A stretch of DNA of 64,000 bases from positions 62,001 through 126,000 of the forward strand of contig NZ_JAUTWS010000014.1 in NCBI RefSeq assembly GCF_030657435.1. Direction: 5' to 3'. The position numbers were made by a program, and so were the translations under genes. Below, one piece after another: positions 1-7,859 of the stretch (its first letter is position 1; each line of letters opens with the position of its first letter). Origin of the DNA: Paracraurococcus lichenis (GTDB taxonomy: Bacteria; Pseudomonadota; Alphaproteobacteria; Acetobacterales; Acetobacteraceae). The notes under the pieces were generated by a model. It saw only the letters and a program-made list of their open reading frames with translations. It had not been told where the DNA came from and searched no databases.

Positions 1-1897
1 GGAAGGCGCGCACCGCCGGCCGCTCCGCCCGCGCCTCCGGCAGGAAGAAGTCGTAGTGCTCCTCGGCCAGCGGCAGGAAGCCGAGGTCATAGGCGGCGGC
101 CACCGTGGCGATGGCGACGCCCCAGTCCGCGCGGCCCTGCGCCACCGCCGCGGCGACGGCATTGTGCGACTTCGGCTGGTTGGCATGGCCCGGCGGCCGC
201 GCGCCCTGCAGCAGCCCGTCCAGCAGGATGCGCGTGCCGCTGCCGGCATTGCGATTGACCAGCAGCAGCGCCGGATCGGCGGCGGCGCGGCGCACCGCCT
301 CCTCGCCGGTGAGTCCCTCGAAGCGCGGGTCGCCGCGGCGATGCACCACCCCCTGCATCCGCCGCCAGCCCGGCACCAGGCGCAGCCCGGGCGCGAGGAA
401 AGGCGCGTTGTAGGTCCCGGTCTTCGGGTCCAGCAGATGCGCCCCCGCGAGGTCGCATTCGCCGCGCTTCGCCGCGGCCAGGCCGCCGAGGCTGCCGACC
501 GCCAGCGTCCGGGCGCGGATGCCCTCGGCGGCCAGCACCTCCAGCACCGCGTCGAGGCCGAGGTCGTGGCTGCCGATGATGGTCAGGTCGGGCGGATGCG
601 CGGCGCCGATCAGCCGCACCTGCACGCTGGCGCCGGCCTCGGCGCCCGCATCCAGCGCCGGGATGGCGAAGAAGCCGTCCGCCTGGGAGAAGGCGGTGAC
701 GCTGCCCGAGCCCTTGCCGAGCGGGAAGGCGCGCAGCCCGCCCTCCGCCTCGGACAACGAGACCATCACGTATTCCGTCCGCCCGAGCTCACTCGGCGTG
801 CGGACGGCGAGCCTGGCCGCGACCTCAGCCTCCTCGCGCGCGGGCAGGCCGGCGAGCGCCCGGATGACGGGGACGACGAATTCCTGGAAGGTGAAGACCG
901 CGCTCGTCGGGAAGCCCGGCAGCACCACCACGGGCCTGGCCTCGACGACGGCAAGGCAGAGCGGCTTGCCCGGCTTCAGCGCCACGCCATGCACCAGGAT
1001 CCCCGGCGGCCCGAGGCGCGAGAGGATGCGGTGCGAGACATCGCCCGCGCCTTTGCTGGTGCCGCCCGACATGACGACGAGGTCGGCCTGCGCCAGCGCC
1101 GCGCGCACCGCCTCCTCCAGCGCCGCCTCCTCGTCGCGGAAGATGCCCATCGGCACCGGCTCGCCGCCATGCTCGGCGATAGCGGCGCAGAGGATCGCGG
1201 CGTTGCTGTCGTAGATCCCGCCCTGCGGCAGGGCGCTGCCCGGCGGCACCAGCTCGTCGCCGGTCGAGAGCACCGCGACCCGCGGCCGGCGCACCACCGG
1301 CACGGCATCGAGGCCGGCGGCGGCCAGCATGCCGATCTCGCGGCTGGTGACGAGGGTGCCGGCGCGCAGCAGCGTCTCGCCGCGGGCGATGTCGCTGCCG
1401 GCGAAGGCGATGGACTGGCCGGGCGCGGCCGGCCGCGCCAGCAGCATCTCCGGCCCCGCCTCGCCTTCCTCGCAGCGGGTGTGCTCGATCATGACCACCG
1501 CATCCGCCCCGCGCGGGATGACGCCGCCCGTCGCGATGGCGGTCGCGGTGCCGGGCGCGACCTCGATCGCCGGCGCCGTGCCGCAGGCCAGCAGCTCGGC
1601 ATTCAGCCGGAAGCGGCGCGGCGCGGCCTCGGTCGCGCCCGCGGTATCGGCGGCGCGCAGCGCGAAACCGTCCACCGAGGCGCGGTCGAAGGGCGGCGCA
1701 TCGGCCAGCGCCGCCATCCCTTCCGCCACCACCCGGCCGAGGCTGGCCGCGAGCGGCACGGTCTCGGCCGGCAGGGGCCGCAGGTCGAGCGCGGCGCGGA
1801 AGCGGGCCGTCGCCTCCCCGGCGGGGAGGACATGGAGAAACTGCTCCTGCCGCGCGGCACGGCGGATGCGGTCGAGGAGGTCGGTCGTGTCAGGCAT
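1..1897 (-). CDS. moeA: MoeA molybdopterin molybdotransferase fused to a PBP-like domain (partial)
   Basis: The N-terminal ~400 residues are a MoeA domain, which in the family inserts molybdate into adenylylated molybdopterin in the cytoplasm. The MPT-binding motif GGTSKGAGD lies near residue 277, and VLSTGDELV precedes it. From about residue 435 the protein continues as a periplasmic-binding-protein-like domain of the PF12727 type, with AGAHLLDPKTGTYNAP, LLVNRNAGSGTR and a final EEHYDFFLPEA. This fusion is known from many bacteria and archaea; the extra domain is thought to sense molybdate or a cofactor intermediate (inference). The ATG at 1897 lies 6 bp after the stop of the upstream MoeA-like gene, so the two are probably co-transcribed. 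The 3' end is beyond the window, but about 630 codons are visible, close to the usual full length. Confidence 0.9.
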   Translation of the reverse strand, partial: MPDTTDLLDRIRRAARQEQFLHVLPAGEATARFRAALDLRPLPAETVPLAASLGRVVAEGMAALADAPPFDRASVDGFALRAADTAGATEAAPRRFRLNAELLACGTAPAIEVAPGTATAIATGGVIPRGADAVVMIEHTRCEEGEAGPEMLLARPAAPGQSIAFAGSDIARGETLLRAGTLVTSREIGMLAAAGLDAVPVVRRPRVAVLSTGDELVPPGSALPQGGIYDSNAAILCAAIAEHGGEPVPMGIFRDEEAALEEAVRAALAQADLVVMSGGTSKGAGDVSHRILSRLGPPGILVHGVALKPGKPLCLAVVEARPVVVLPGFPTSAVFTFQEFVVPVIRALAGLPAREEAEVAARLAVRTPSELGRTEYVMVSLSEAEGGLRAFPLGKGSGSVTAFSQADGFFAIPALDAGAEAGASVQVRLIGAAHPPDLTIIGSHDLGLDAVLEVLAAEGIRARTLAVGSLGGLAAAKRGECDLAGAHLLDPKTGTYNAPFLAPGLRLVPGWRRMQGVVHRRGDPRFEGLTGEEAVRRAAADPALLLVNRNAGSGTRILLDGLLQGARPPGHANQPKSHNAVAAAVAQGRADWGVAIATVAAAYDLGFLPLAEEHYDFFLPEARAERPAVRAF

Positions 1898-1903
1898 CGT
1901 GGC

Positions 1904-2911
1904 TCATAGCGGCTCGAGTTCCACCGCGTTGCCGGCCTCGTAGCCCTCGACGCCCGGCGGCACGAGAAGGAGGGCGTCGGCCGCGGCCAGCGCCCCGGCG
2001 GGCAGGGCACCGGTGGCGAGCGGCTCGGCCAGGCCGGAGGGCAGCAGCCGGACGGGCAGGATCTCCAGCAGGCCGACGGCGGAGGCGACCTTGCGGGCCA
2101 GGGTCGCGCGGATGGGCGGCGGCGGCAGCGCGCCGGCGAGGTGCCGCAGGGCGGGGCGGCCGAGCAGGTACCAGGCCGCCAGCGCCTCCTCGGCCAGCGG
2201 CGGGAGGACGAGGGCCGGGCGCCCATCGCGCAGGCCGAGGCCCACCGCCATGCCGGGACGGGCGCCGAGGCCCTGGACCAGCAGGCGGTCCGCCGCGTTG
2301 CAGAGGAGGAGGTCGCCTTCGCCGCCGTGGTGCAGCGCGCCGCCCTCGGCCGCGACCAGCGCGGCGAGCAGCGGGTGCAGCGGCTCCGGGCCAAGCCAGC
2401 CGAGGCGCGGCAGGCGCACCGCGACCTCCGCGATCCCGCAGGCGGCCAGCGCCGGCAGGTCGCGCGGCCCGAGGCGCTCCCCCGCCGCGCGGATCGCCGC
2501 GCCGGCGGCGAGGTCCTCGCCCGACAGCCGCGCCCCCTCCCCCGGCGCCACGGGCTCCGTCGCCTGGGCGAAGGGGCCGTCCTCGACCAGGGCGAAGGGC
2601 GGCAGGACCGCATCGGCGCCGGGGGGCAGCGGATCGCCGGCCGCGACCCGCAGCGGCGCCGAGGGCAGCGGCACGGGGACATAGGGGCCGGCGCCGAGCG
2701 TATCCGCCGCCGCGACCGCCCAGCCCTCCCGCAGCGCCATGGGCGCCGCCGGCACCGGGCCGGGCGCCGCCAGGGGTGCGGCCAGCACGCGGCCCAGCGC
2801 CTGCGCCACCGGCAGCACCACGGGCGCGACCGGGCCCGGCAGCAGCGCCAGCAGCCTCGCCAGCGCCTCCGCCGGCGCGGTCAGCCGCAGCGGTGCCCCC
2901 TCGCCTGCCAT
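1904..2911 (-). CDS. Degenerate MoeA-like protein
   Basis: This 335-residue protein has the MoeA architecture: an early PMALREGWAV segment matching the usual 'DGFA' region, PLPPGADAVLPPFALVEDG matching the domain that carries G-A-D-A-V-V, and a C-terminal beta-barrel. The canonical GGxSxGD MPT-binding loop is absent; the equivalent stretch reads LLLCNAADRLLVQGLGARPG. It is also shorter than normal MoeA (about 400 residues). It is therefore probably a non-catalytic or divergent paralogue acting with the intact MoeA fusion directly downstream (6 bp gap). Such pairs occur next to molybdoenzyme genes; none is visible here. ATG at 2911 is preceded by GGGGACGG. Confidence 0.72.
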   Translation of the reverse strand: MAGEGAPLRLTAPAEALARLLALLPGPVAPVVLPVAQALGRVLAAPLAAPGPVPAAPMALREGWAVAAADTLGAGPYVPVPLPSAPLRVAAGDPLPPGADAVLPPFALVEDGPFAQATEPVAPGEGARLSGEDLAAGAAIRAAGERLGPRDLPALAACGIAEVAVRLPRLGWLGPEPLHPLLAALVAAEGGALHHGGEGDLLLCNAADRLLVQGLGARPGMAVGLGLRDGRPALVLPPLAEEALAAWYLLGRPALRHLAGALPPPPIRATLARKVASAVGLLEILPVRLLPSGLAEPLATGALPAGALAAADALLLVPPGVEGYEAGNAVELEPL

Positions 2912-3016
2912 CCCGTCCCCAGCAAACCGTCACTGTCCAGGTGGGGATGCCATCGGCAACCCTCCATGGCCAGCACAGCACAGTGGGGCCTTGGTGACGA
3001 CGGAGCGAAGCCCCCC

Positions 3017-4087
3017 ATGTTCGGGGGCGTGACCCAGGCCCATATCAATCGCATCGCGACCGCCCTGCCGCGGCACGAGGTGCACGACGCCTTCCGGCTC
3101 TTCGCCGGGCGGCAGATCACCGACCCGCGGGTGCAGACCGCCTTCGCGCGCCTCGCCGAGCGATCGCAGATCGACCGGCGCTACTCCGTGCTCGAGCCCC
3201 TGCCGGACGCGAGCGGCACGGTGGACGCCTTCTACCTGGCGGACCGCTTCCCCGGCACCGGCGCGCGCATGGCGCGCTACGAGGCCGAGGCGCCGGCCCT
3301 GGCGGAAGCCGCCTGCCAGGCGCTCGGGCTGGAGGCGGAGGGGCCGGGCATCACCCACCTCATCCTCGCGAGCTGCACCGGCTTCGCCGCGCCCGGCCTC
3401 GACCACTGGCTGATCCGCCGCTTCGGCCTGCCGGGGACGGTCGAGCGCAGCGTCGTCGGCTTCATGGGCTGCCAGGCGGCGATCAATGCGCTGAAGCTCG
3501 CCCACCATGTCGTGCGCAGCGACCGCCGGGCGCGGGTGCTGGTGCTGAACCTCGAGCTCTGCAGCCTGCACCTGCAGCCCTCGGCCGCAATCGAGCAGTT
3601 GCTCTGCTTCCTGCTCTTTGCCGATGGCTGCAGCGCCGCGCTGGTGACGGCCGAGGCGGAGGGGCTGGCGCTGGAGGGCTTCCACGCCGCCCTGGTGCCG
3701 GAGGCCGCCGACCAGATCACCTGGCGCATTGGCGATGGCGGCTTCGACATGACGCTCTCGGGCTTCGTGCCGCTGACCCTGGCACGCGCCCTGCCGGACC
3801 AGGCGGGGGCGATCCTGGCGGGGGCGCGGACGGAGGATATCGACCTCTGGGCGGTGCATCCCGGCGGGCGCAGCGTGCTGGATGCGGTCATGCACGGCCT
3901 CGACCTGCCGGAGGCGGCGCTGGATGTCAGCCGCGCGGTGCTGCGGGAGCACGGCAACATGTCCTCGGCGACCGTCATGTTCGTGCTGGAGCGCATGATG
4001 CGCGAGGCGTCGCGCGGCCAGCGCGGCTGCGCCCTGGCCTTCGGCCCCGGCCTCTCGGCCGAGACCATGCGGTTCCGGGTGGCGTGA
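3017..4087 (+). CDS. Type III polyketide synthase (chalcone-synthase family)
   Basis: This 356-residue ketosynthase condenses an acyl starter with malonyl-CoA units and cyclises the product. The family signature GPGLSAETM is at the C-terminus (LAFGPGLSAE). The catalytic triad is visible: Cys in VGFMGCQAAINALK, His in AVHPGGRSVLDAV and Asn in EHGNMSSATV. The upstream SCTGFAAPG matches the conserved 'CTS' strand. The ATG at 3017 has GGAGCGAAG six bases upstream; an in-frame ATG at 2966 lacks this. The next two genes overlap head to tail, giving the order PKS-methyltransferase-flavoprotein seen in srsABC of Streptomyces griseus, which makes methylated alkylresorcinols. The product here is probably a phenolic lipid, alkylresorcinol, alkylpyrone or derived quinone. 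Starter unit and ring type cannot be read from sequence. Confidence 0.9.
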   Translation: MFGGVTQAHINRIATALPRHEVHDAFRLFAGRQITDPRVQTAFARLAERSQIDRRYSVLEPLPDASGTVDAFYLADRFPGTGARMARYEAEAPALAEAACQALGLEAEGPGITHLILASCTGFAAPGLDHWLIRRFGLPGTVERSVVGFMGCQAAINALKLAHHVVRSDRRARVLVLNLELCSLHLQPSAAIEQLLCFLLFADGCSAALVTAEAEGLALEGFHAALVPEAADQITWRIGDGGFDMTLSGFVPLTLARALPDQAGAILAGARTEDIDLWAVHPGGRSVLDAVMHGLDLPEAALDVSRAVLREHGNMSSATVMFVLERMMREASRGQRGCALAFGPGLSAETMRFRVA

Positions 4088-4773
4088 TGCTCTCGGCCCG
4101 CAGCACCGAGGACGAGTGGATGGACGACGCCGCGGCGGGCGAGCCGGAATTCGCCGCCGCGCTCGAGGAACTCGGCCGCATAAACCGCCTGACCCTGGCC
4201 TTCCGCCCGGTGCTGGGCTGGCTGGACCGGCTGGTGCAGCGGACCGGCGCGCGGGAGTTGTCGATCCTGGATGTCGGCTGCGGCGGCGGGCAGATGCTGA
4301 CGGCGATCGAGGCCTGGGCAAGGAAGCGCGGGGTGGCGGTGACGCTCGCCGGCCTCGACCGCAGCCCCTGGGCGGCGCGCTACGGCGAGGCGCATGGCGT
4401 GCCGGCGCGCTTCATCACCGCCGACCTCTTCGCGCTCGACCCGGCCGAGCGCTTCGACGTCGTGCTCTGCAACCTCTTCACCCACCACCTGCGCGACCCG
4501 GAGCTCGTGCGCTTCCTCCATTGGCTGGAGGCGCGGGCGGCGCGGGGCTGGCTGATCTCCGACCTGCACCGGCACTGGCTGCCCTGGGGCGTGGTCTGGG
4601 CCGGATTCCGGCTGATGCGCTACAGCCCGATGGTGATCCACGACAGCACCGTCTCCATCGCCCGCAGCTTCACCCGGGCGGACTGGGAGCGGGTGCTGGC
4701 CGAGGCCGGGGTGCCGGCGGAGGTCCGCTGGGTCTTTCCCTTCCGCTGGAATGTCGGCGTGATCCGCGCGTGA
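4087..4773 (+). CDS. Class I SAM-dependent methyltransferase of the type III PKS operon
   Basis: This 228-residue Rossmann methyltransferase has motif I ILDVGCGGGQ near residue 60, an acidic strand end LAGLDRSPWA, and DVVLCNLFTHHL as motif IV. It resembles the UbiE/Coq5-like and srsB-type enzymes that methylate aromatic products. Its ATG overlaps the PKS stop codon as TGATG, so translation is coupled; a GTG one codon earlier (4084) is an alternative start. It most likely methylates the polyketide ring (O- or C-methylation), which is inferred from the operon and not from a specific motif. Confidence 0.85.
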   Translation: MLSARSTEDEWMDDAAAGEPEFAAALEELGRINRLTLAFRPVLGWLDRLVQRTGARELSILDVGCGGGQMLTAIEAWARKRGVAVTLAGLDRSPWAARYGEAHGVPARFITADLFALDPAERFDVVLCNLFTHHLRDPELVRFLHWLEARAARGWLISDLHRHWLPWGVVWAGFRLMRYSPMVIHDSTVSIARSFTRADWERVLAEAGVPAEVRWVFPFRWNVGVIRA

Positions 4774-5834
4774 TCGACACGGCCGTCATCGGCGCCGGGC
4801 CGGCCGGCTGCGCCGCGGCGATCGCGCTGGCGCGGGCCGGGCGGGAGGTGCTGCTGCTCGAGCGGCAGGCGGCGGCGCGGGAGAGCGTCTGCGGCGAATT
4901 CCTCGGCGCCGATGCCGCGGCGGCGCTGCGCGGCCTGGGGCTGGATCCGGCGGCGCTCGGCGGCCTGCCGCTGCGCCGGGCGCGCGTCGGCTGGGGCCGG
5001 CACGAGGCCGGCTTCGCCCTGCCCTTCGCCGCCTGGGCCCTGCCGCGGCAGATGCTGGACGGCGCGATGCGGGTGGCGGCGATGGCGGCCGGGGCCGAGT
5101 TCCGCGCCGGCGTCGCGGTGCTGGCGGCCGAGCCCGACGCCGCGGGCTGGCGGCTGCGGACCGGCGCGGGCGAGGTCCTGGCGCGGCGGGTCGTGCTCGC
5201 GACCGGCAAGCACGCGCTGCGCGGCCATCCGCGGGCAGGCGCGCAGCGCGGGGCGCTCGGGCTGAAGCTGCACCTGCAGGGGGTCGAGCCCGGCGATGCG
5301 GTGACGCTGCTGCCCTTCGCCGGCGGCTATGCCGGGTTGCAGCCGTTGCCGGGCGGCGGGGCCAATCTCTGCGCCGCGCTGCAGGGCGGGGCCGGGGCCA
5401 CCGCGCGCGATGCCGGCGCCTTCCTCGCGCACATCGCCGGCGGCTCGGCGCTGGGCGCGCGGCTGCTGGCGGGGGCGCGCCCGGCCTGGGACCGGCCGCT
5501 CGCCGTCGCGGGCCTGCCCTATGGCTTCCGCCAGGGCACGGCGGGGCCGCCCGGCCTCTACCGCGTCGGCGACCAGGCGGCGGTGATCCCGAGCTTCGCC
5601 GGGGAGGGCATCGCCCTCGCGCTGCATTCCGGCCTGGCCGCGGCCGCGGCGATCCTGGCGGAGCGGGAGGCGGCGGAATTCCACGCCGCCTGGCGCCGCC
5701 GCAGCGCGGGGCCGATGCGCTGGGCCGCGCTCGGCGCCTGGGTGCTGCGGCAGGCGCCGGGCGGCTTCGCCCTCGGGGCGCGGCTGGCCCCGGCGGCGCG
5801 GCTGGTCGCGCGGCGGACGCGGATGGCGGCCTGA
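4770..5834 (+). CDS. FAD-dependent monooxygenase/reductase of the type III PKS operon
   Basis: This 354-residue flavoprotein opens with the dinucleotide-binding motif AVIGAGPAGCAAAIALAR, followed by VLLLERQ. It has a second FAD contact, GDQAAVIPSFAGEGIALAL, near residue 265. It belongs to the geranylgeranyl-reductase / aromatic-hydroxylase (PHBH) superfamily. The GTG start at 4770 overlaps the methyltransferase stop by 4 nt (GTGA). In analogous operons the flavoprotein hydroxylates the aromatic ring and so can lead to a quinone; that role is inferred from position. A reductase acting on an isoprenoid or polyene is the main alternative. Confidence 0.82.
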   Translation: MIDTAVIGAGPAGCAAAIALARAGREVLLLERQAAARESVCGEFLGADAAAALRGLGLDPAALGGLPLRRARVGWGRHEAGFALPFAAWALPRQMLDGAMRVAAMAAGAEFRAGVAVLAAEPDAAGWRLRTGAGEVLARRVVLATGKHALRGHPRAGAQRGALGLKLHLQGVEPGDAVTLLPFAGGYAGLQPLPGGGANLCAALQGGAGATARDAGAFLAHIAGGSALGARLLAGARPAWDRPLAVAGLPYGFRQGTAGPPGLYRVGDQAAVIPSFAGEGIALALHSGLAAAAAILAEREAAEFHAAWRRRSAGPMRWAALGAWVLRQAPGGFALGARLAPAARLVARRTRMAA

Positions 5835-5841
5835 CCCCGCG

Positions 5842-6255
5842 TCACTTCGGGTCGGGGATCGTCAGCACCGTCTCGTCGGTGTTCACCACGAAGATCGCGA
5901 GCATCCGGGAAGGCTCCGTGTCGCTGGCATTGGCGCTGACGCCGTGGTGGTCGCCCGGCAACTCCGAAAAGCTCTCGCCGCGCCGGTAGACCCGCTCCGG
6001 CCCCTGGTTGACCCGGCTGCGCACCGCGCCTTCGAGCACCGTCGCCTGGATGAAGGCGGAGGGCGCATGGGCATGGGCGGGCGAGGAGGCGCCCGGCCCG
6101 TATTCGACGAGGACGCCGCGCAGGCTCTTGCCCGGCACGCCCGGGATGGCCTGGTCGAAGACGAGCGTGACCCTGGCCTGGCCGCGGCCGAGGTCCTCGG
6201 CGGTGGCGAGCGAGGGCAGGATGAGCATGGCCGCGAGCATCAGGCGCTTCAGCAT
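5842..6255 (-). CDS. Secreted cupin-domain protein
   Basis: This 137-residue protein has a signal peptide (MLKRLMLAAMLILPSLATA, cleavage probably before ED) and one cupin barrel. The metal-ligand motif is GASSPAHAHAPSAFIQATVLEG, with His-x-His and the later Glu, and a second motif SELPGDHHGVSANAS. Such single-domain periplasmic cupins are of unknown substrate. ATG at 6255 has AGGGAGA upstream. It lies convergent to the polyketide operon (7 bp between stop codons) and downstream of a relic dehydrogenase start at 6369, with which it was probably once an operon. Confidence 0.8.
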   Translation of the reverse strand: MLKRLMLAAMLILPSLATAEDLGRGQARVTLVFDQAIPGVPGKSLRGVLVEYGPGASSPAHAHAPSAFIQATVLEGAVRSRVNQGPERVYRRGESFSELPGDHHGVSANASDTEPSRMLAIFVVNTDETVLTIPDPK

Positions 6256-6282
6256 CTCGGGTCTCCCTGTGGGGTGGGCGGG

Positions 6283-6369
6283 TCAGGCCTGGGCCAGCCG
6301 GGCTTCGAGGCGCGTCAGGCCGAGCTTCTTCCCGATGAGCCCGCTGCCGCCGATGATGACGATCCGCAT
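6283..6369 (-). pseudogene. 28-codon relic of an NAD(P)-binding short-chain dehydrogenase
   Basis: The minus strand encodes an intact short frame from ATG 6369 to TGA 6283. It begins MRIVIIGGSGLIGKKLG, the Rossmann beta1-glycine loop of NmrA/atypical SDR proteins. It then jumps to TRLEARLAQA, which resembles the extreme C-terminus of the same family (typically TRFEDWL-A). The ~230 residues between are missing without loss of frame. This looks like an internal deletion that left both ends of the gene. The cupin directly downstream is a common operon partner of such genes. The C-terminal match is by eye and short, so the N-terminal part is the firmer evidence. Confidence 0.6.
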
Positions 6370-6451
6370 CCCGCTGCCCCTGATCCGTTCGAGGACAGGA
6401 CGAGGCGGCGCCGGCCGGCGTGACGCCGGCCGCGACGGCATCACCGAAGCG

Positions 6452-6841
6452 TCATAGGGTCGGCGGCCAGATCCCCTCGACCGGGATGGCCTCCGCCTCG
6501 CCGGGCCAGGGCGGCATGGTCGTGCCCAGCGTGGTGAGGGGTTCGTCGCCGTCCGCGCGGAACTGGAAGCGCGTGCCGACGGGGATGGAGAGGGAGAGGC
6601 CGGGGACGAGCTCCACCACCTCCTCCCGCCCCTCCGCGGCGCGCCACATGCGGCCGCGGCCGGAGAGGACGTACCAGACCTCCTCCACCGTCCGGTGCCG
6701 CACGGCGCGGGAGACGGCGCCCGGCGGCAGGGTGAACTGCGCCAGGCTGCCGCGGCCGCAGCCTGCGAGGATGCGGACCTCGGAGCCGTCGGGCGCCATG
6801 GCCTCCGGCCGGTCGGACAGGCGCTTGGTCTCCCAGGTCAT
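6452..6841 (-). CDS. Cupin-domain protein in Bug-receptor operon
   Basis: This protein of about 129 residues is a single cupin with no signal peptide, so probably cytoplasmic. It shows AQFTLPPGAVSRAVRHRTVEEVWYVLSG (cupin motif 1, with His and Glu ligands) and LSIPVGTRFQFRADGDEPL (motif 2). ATG at 6841 is the chosen start; a TTG at 6868 that overlaps the stop of the upstream Bug receptor would add nine residues. It follows two tandem Bug receptors in the same direction and may act on their substrate, for example as a small isomerase or dioxygenase-like protein. No specific function can be assigned. Confidence 0.75.
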   Translation of the reverse strand: MTWETKRLSDRPEAMAPDGSEVRILAGCGRGSLAQFTLPPGAVSRAVRHRTVEEVWYVLSGRGRMWRAAEGREEVVELVPGLSLSIPVGTRFQFRADGDEPLTTLGTTMPPWPGEAEAIPVEGIWPPTL

Positions 6842-6864
6842 GCCGCAGGCCCCCCGATCCGGTA

Positions 6865-7833
6865 TCAATCGATGCTGAGGCCGAGCCGCGCCACCATCTG
6901 CTTCTCGTAGGCGACGCGCTCCCGGGCGAAGGCCAGGTAGGCGGCCGGGCCCAGGTATTCCCGCGGCATGTCCCAGCGGCGGATGATCGCCTGGCTCACC
7001 TCGTCCTCCCAGGCCTTGCGGAAGGCCTGGTGCAGCGTCCCGACGATCTCCGGGTCCATCCCCTTCGGGCCGGCGATGCCGTAGGGCGAGGTCACGGTCA
7101 TGCCGTAGCCGAGGTCGTGCAGCGTCGGCGCGTCCGGGAAGGCCGCGAGCCGCTCCCGCGTCCAGACCGAGAGCAGGCGGAGTTCCCCCGTCTCGACATT
7201 CGGCCGCCAGGAGGCGCTGTCGGCTACCACGTCGATCTGCCGGCCGAGCAGCGCCGTCACGCCCTCCTGGCTGCCACGGAAGGGGACGTGCGTCATCTGC
7301 ACGCCCTCGCGCTCGCAGATCTCCTCCATGGCGATGTGGTTGGTGGTGGCGATGCCGCTGGTGGAGAAGGTGACCTCGCCGGGCTTCCGGCGCGCCGCCT
7401 CGATCAGGTCGCGGAAGGTCTTGTACGGCCCGTCGCTGCGCACCGCGGTGCCGAAGAGGAAGCCGCTGACCTGCATGACATAGGTGAAGTCGGCGACGGG
7501 GTCCCAGGTCTTCTGCTTCGTCAGGAAGGGGTGGCGCAGGATCGAGAGGTGGTGGTGCGCCAGCGTGTAGCCGTCCGGCTGCGCCTGGTTCACCAGGAAG
7601 ATCGCCGCCTGGGTCCCCCGCGCGCCCGGGCGGTTCTCGATCACCACGGGCTGGCCGAGGTCCTTGTTGACGATCTCGAACATCTGCCGGTGCAGCGCGT
7701 CCAGGCTGCCGCCGGGCGGCCAGGGGATCAGGAAGCGGATCGGGCGGTTGGGGAACTTGCCTTGCGCCAGGGCAGGCGCTGCCAATGCGGCCGCGGCCAG
7801 CCCGAGGGCGCCGCGGCGGGTGAAGGGCCTCAT
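6865..7833 (-). CDS. Bug/TctC-type tripartite tricarboxylate transporter receptor
   Basis: This 322-residue periplasmic receptor has a Tat-like signal, FTRRGALGLAAAALAAPALAQG. It has the family hallmarks FPNRPIRFLIPWPPGGSLD, GQPVVIENRPGARGT and PDGYTL. Bug proteins bind carboxylates or other small organic anions for TctAB symporters. No tctA or tctB lies nearby, as is usual for the large Bug families of Burkholderiales and Acetobacteraceae. It is a close paralogue of the gene directly upstream (26 bp gap), sharing SGIATTNHLAMEEI-type segments and the DPVxDFTxV motif. The pair looks like a tandem duplication. Confidence 0.92.
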   Translation of the reverse strand: MRPFTRRGALGLAAAALAAPALAQGKFPNRPIRFLIPWPPGGSLDALHRQMFEIVNKDLGQPVVIENRPGARGTQAAIFLVNQAQPDGYTLAHHHLSILRHPFLTKQKTWDPVADFTYVMQVSGFLFGTAVRSDGPYKTFRDLIEAARRKPGEVTFSTSGIATTNHIAMEEICEREGVQMTHVPFRGSQEGVTALLGRQIDVVADSASWRPNVETGELRLLSVWTRERLAAFPDAPTLHDLGYGMTVTSPYGIAGPKGMDPEIVGTLHQAFRKAWEDEVSQAIIRRWDMPREYLGPAAYLAFARERVAYEKQMVARLGLSID

Positions 7834-7859
7834 GCCTCGTCTCTCTCCCGGTCTCTTCT

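Noticed and set aside
56-1909. A 600-codon open frame on the plus strand opposite the MoeA fusion
   Set aside because: It is composed mostly of Arg, Ala, Gly and Pro with no recognisable motif. It is a by-product of extreme GC bias on the strand opposite a real gene; similar long frames occur opposite almost every gene here.
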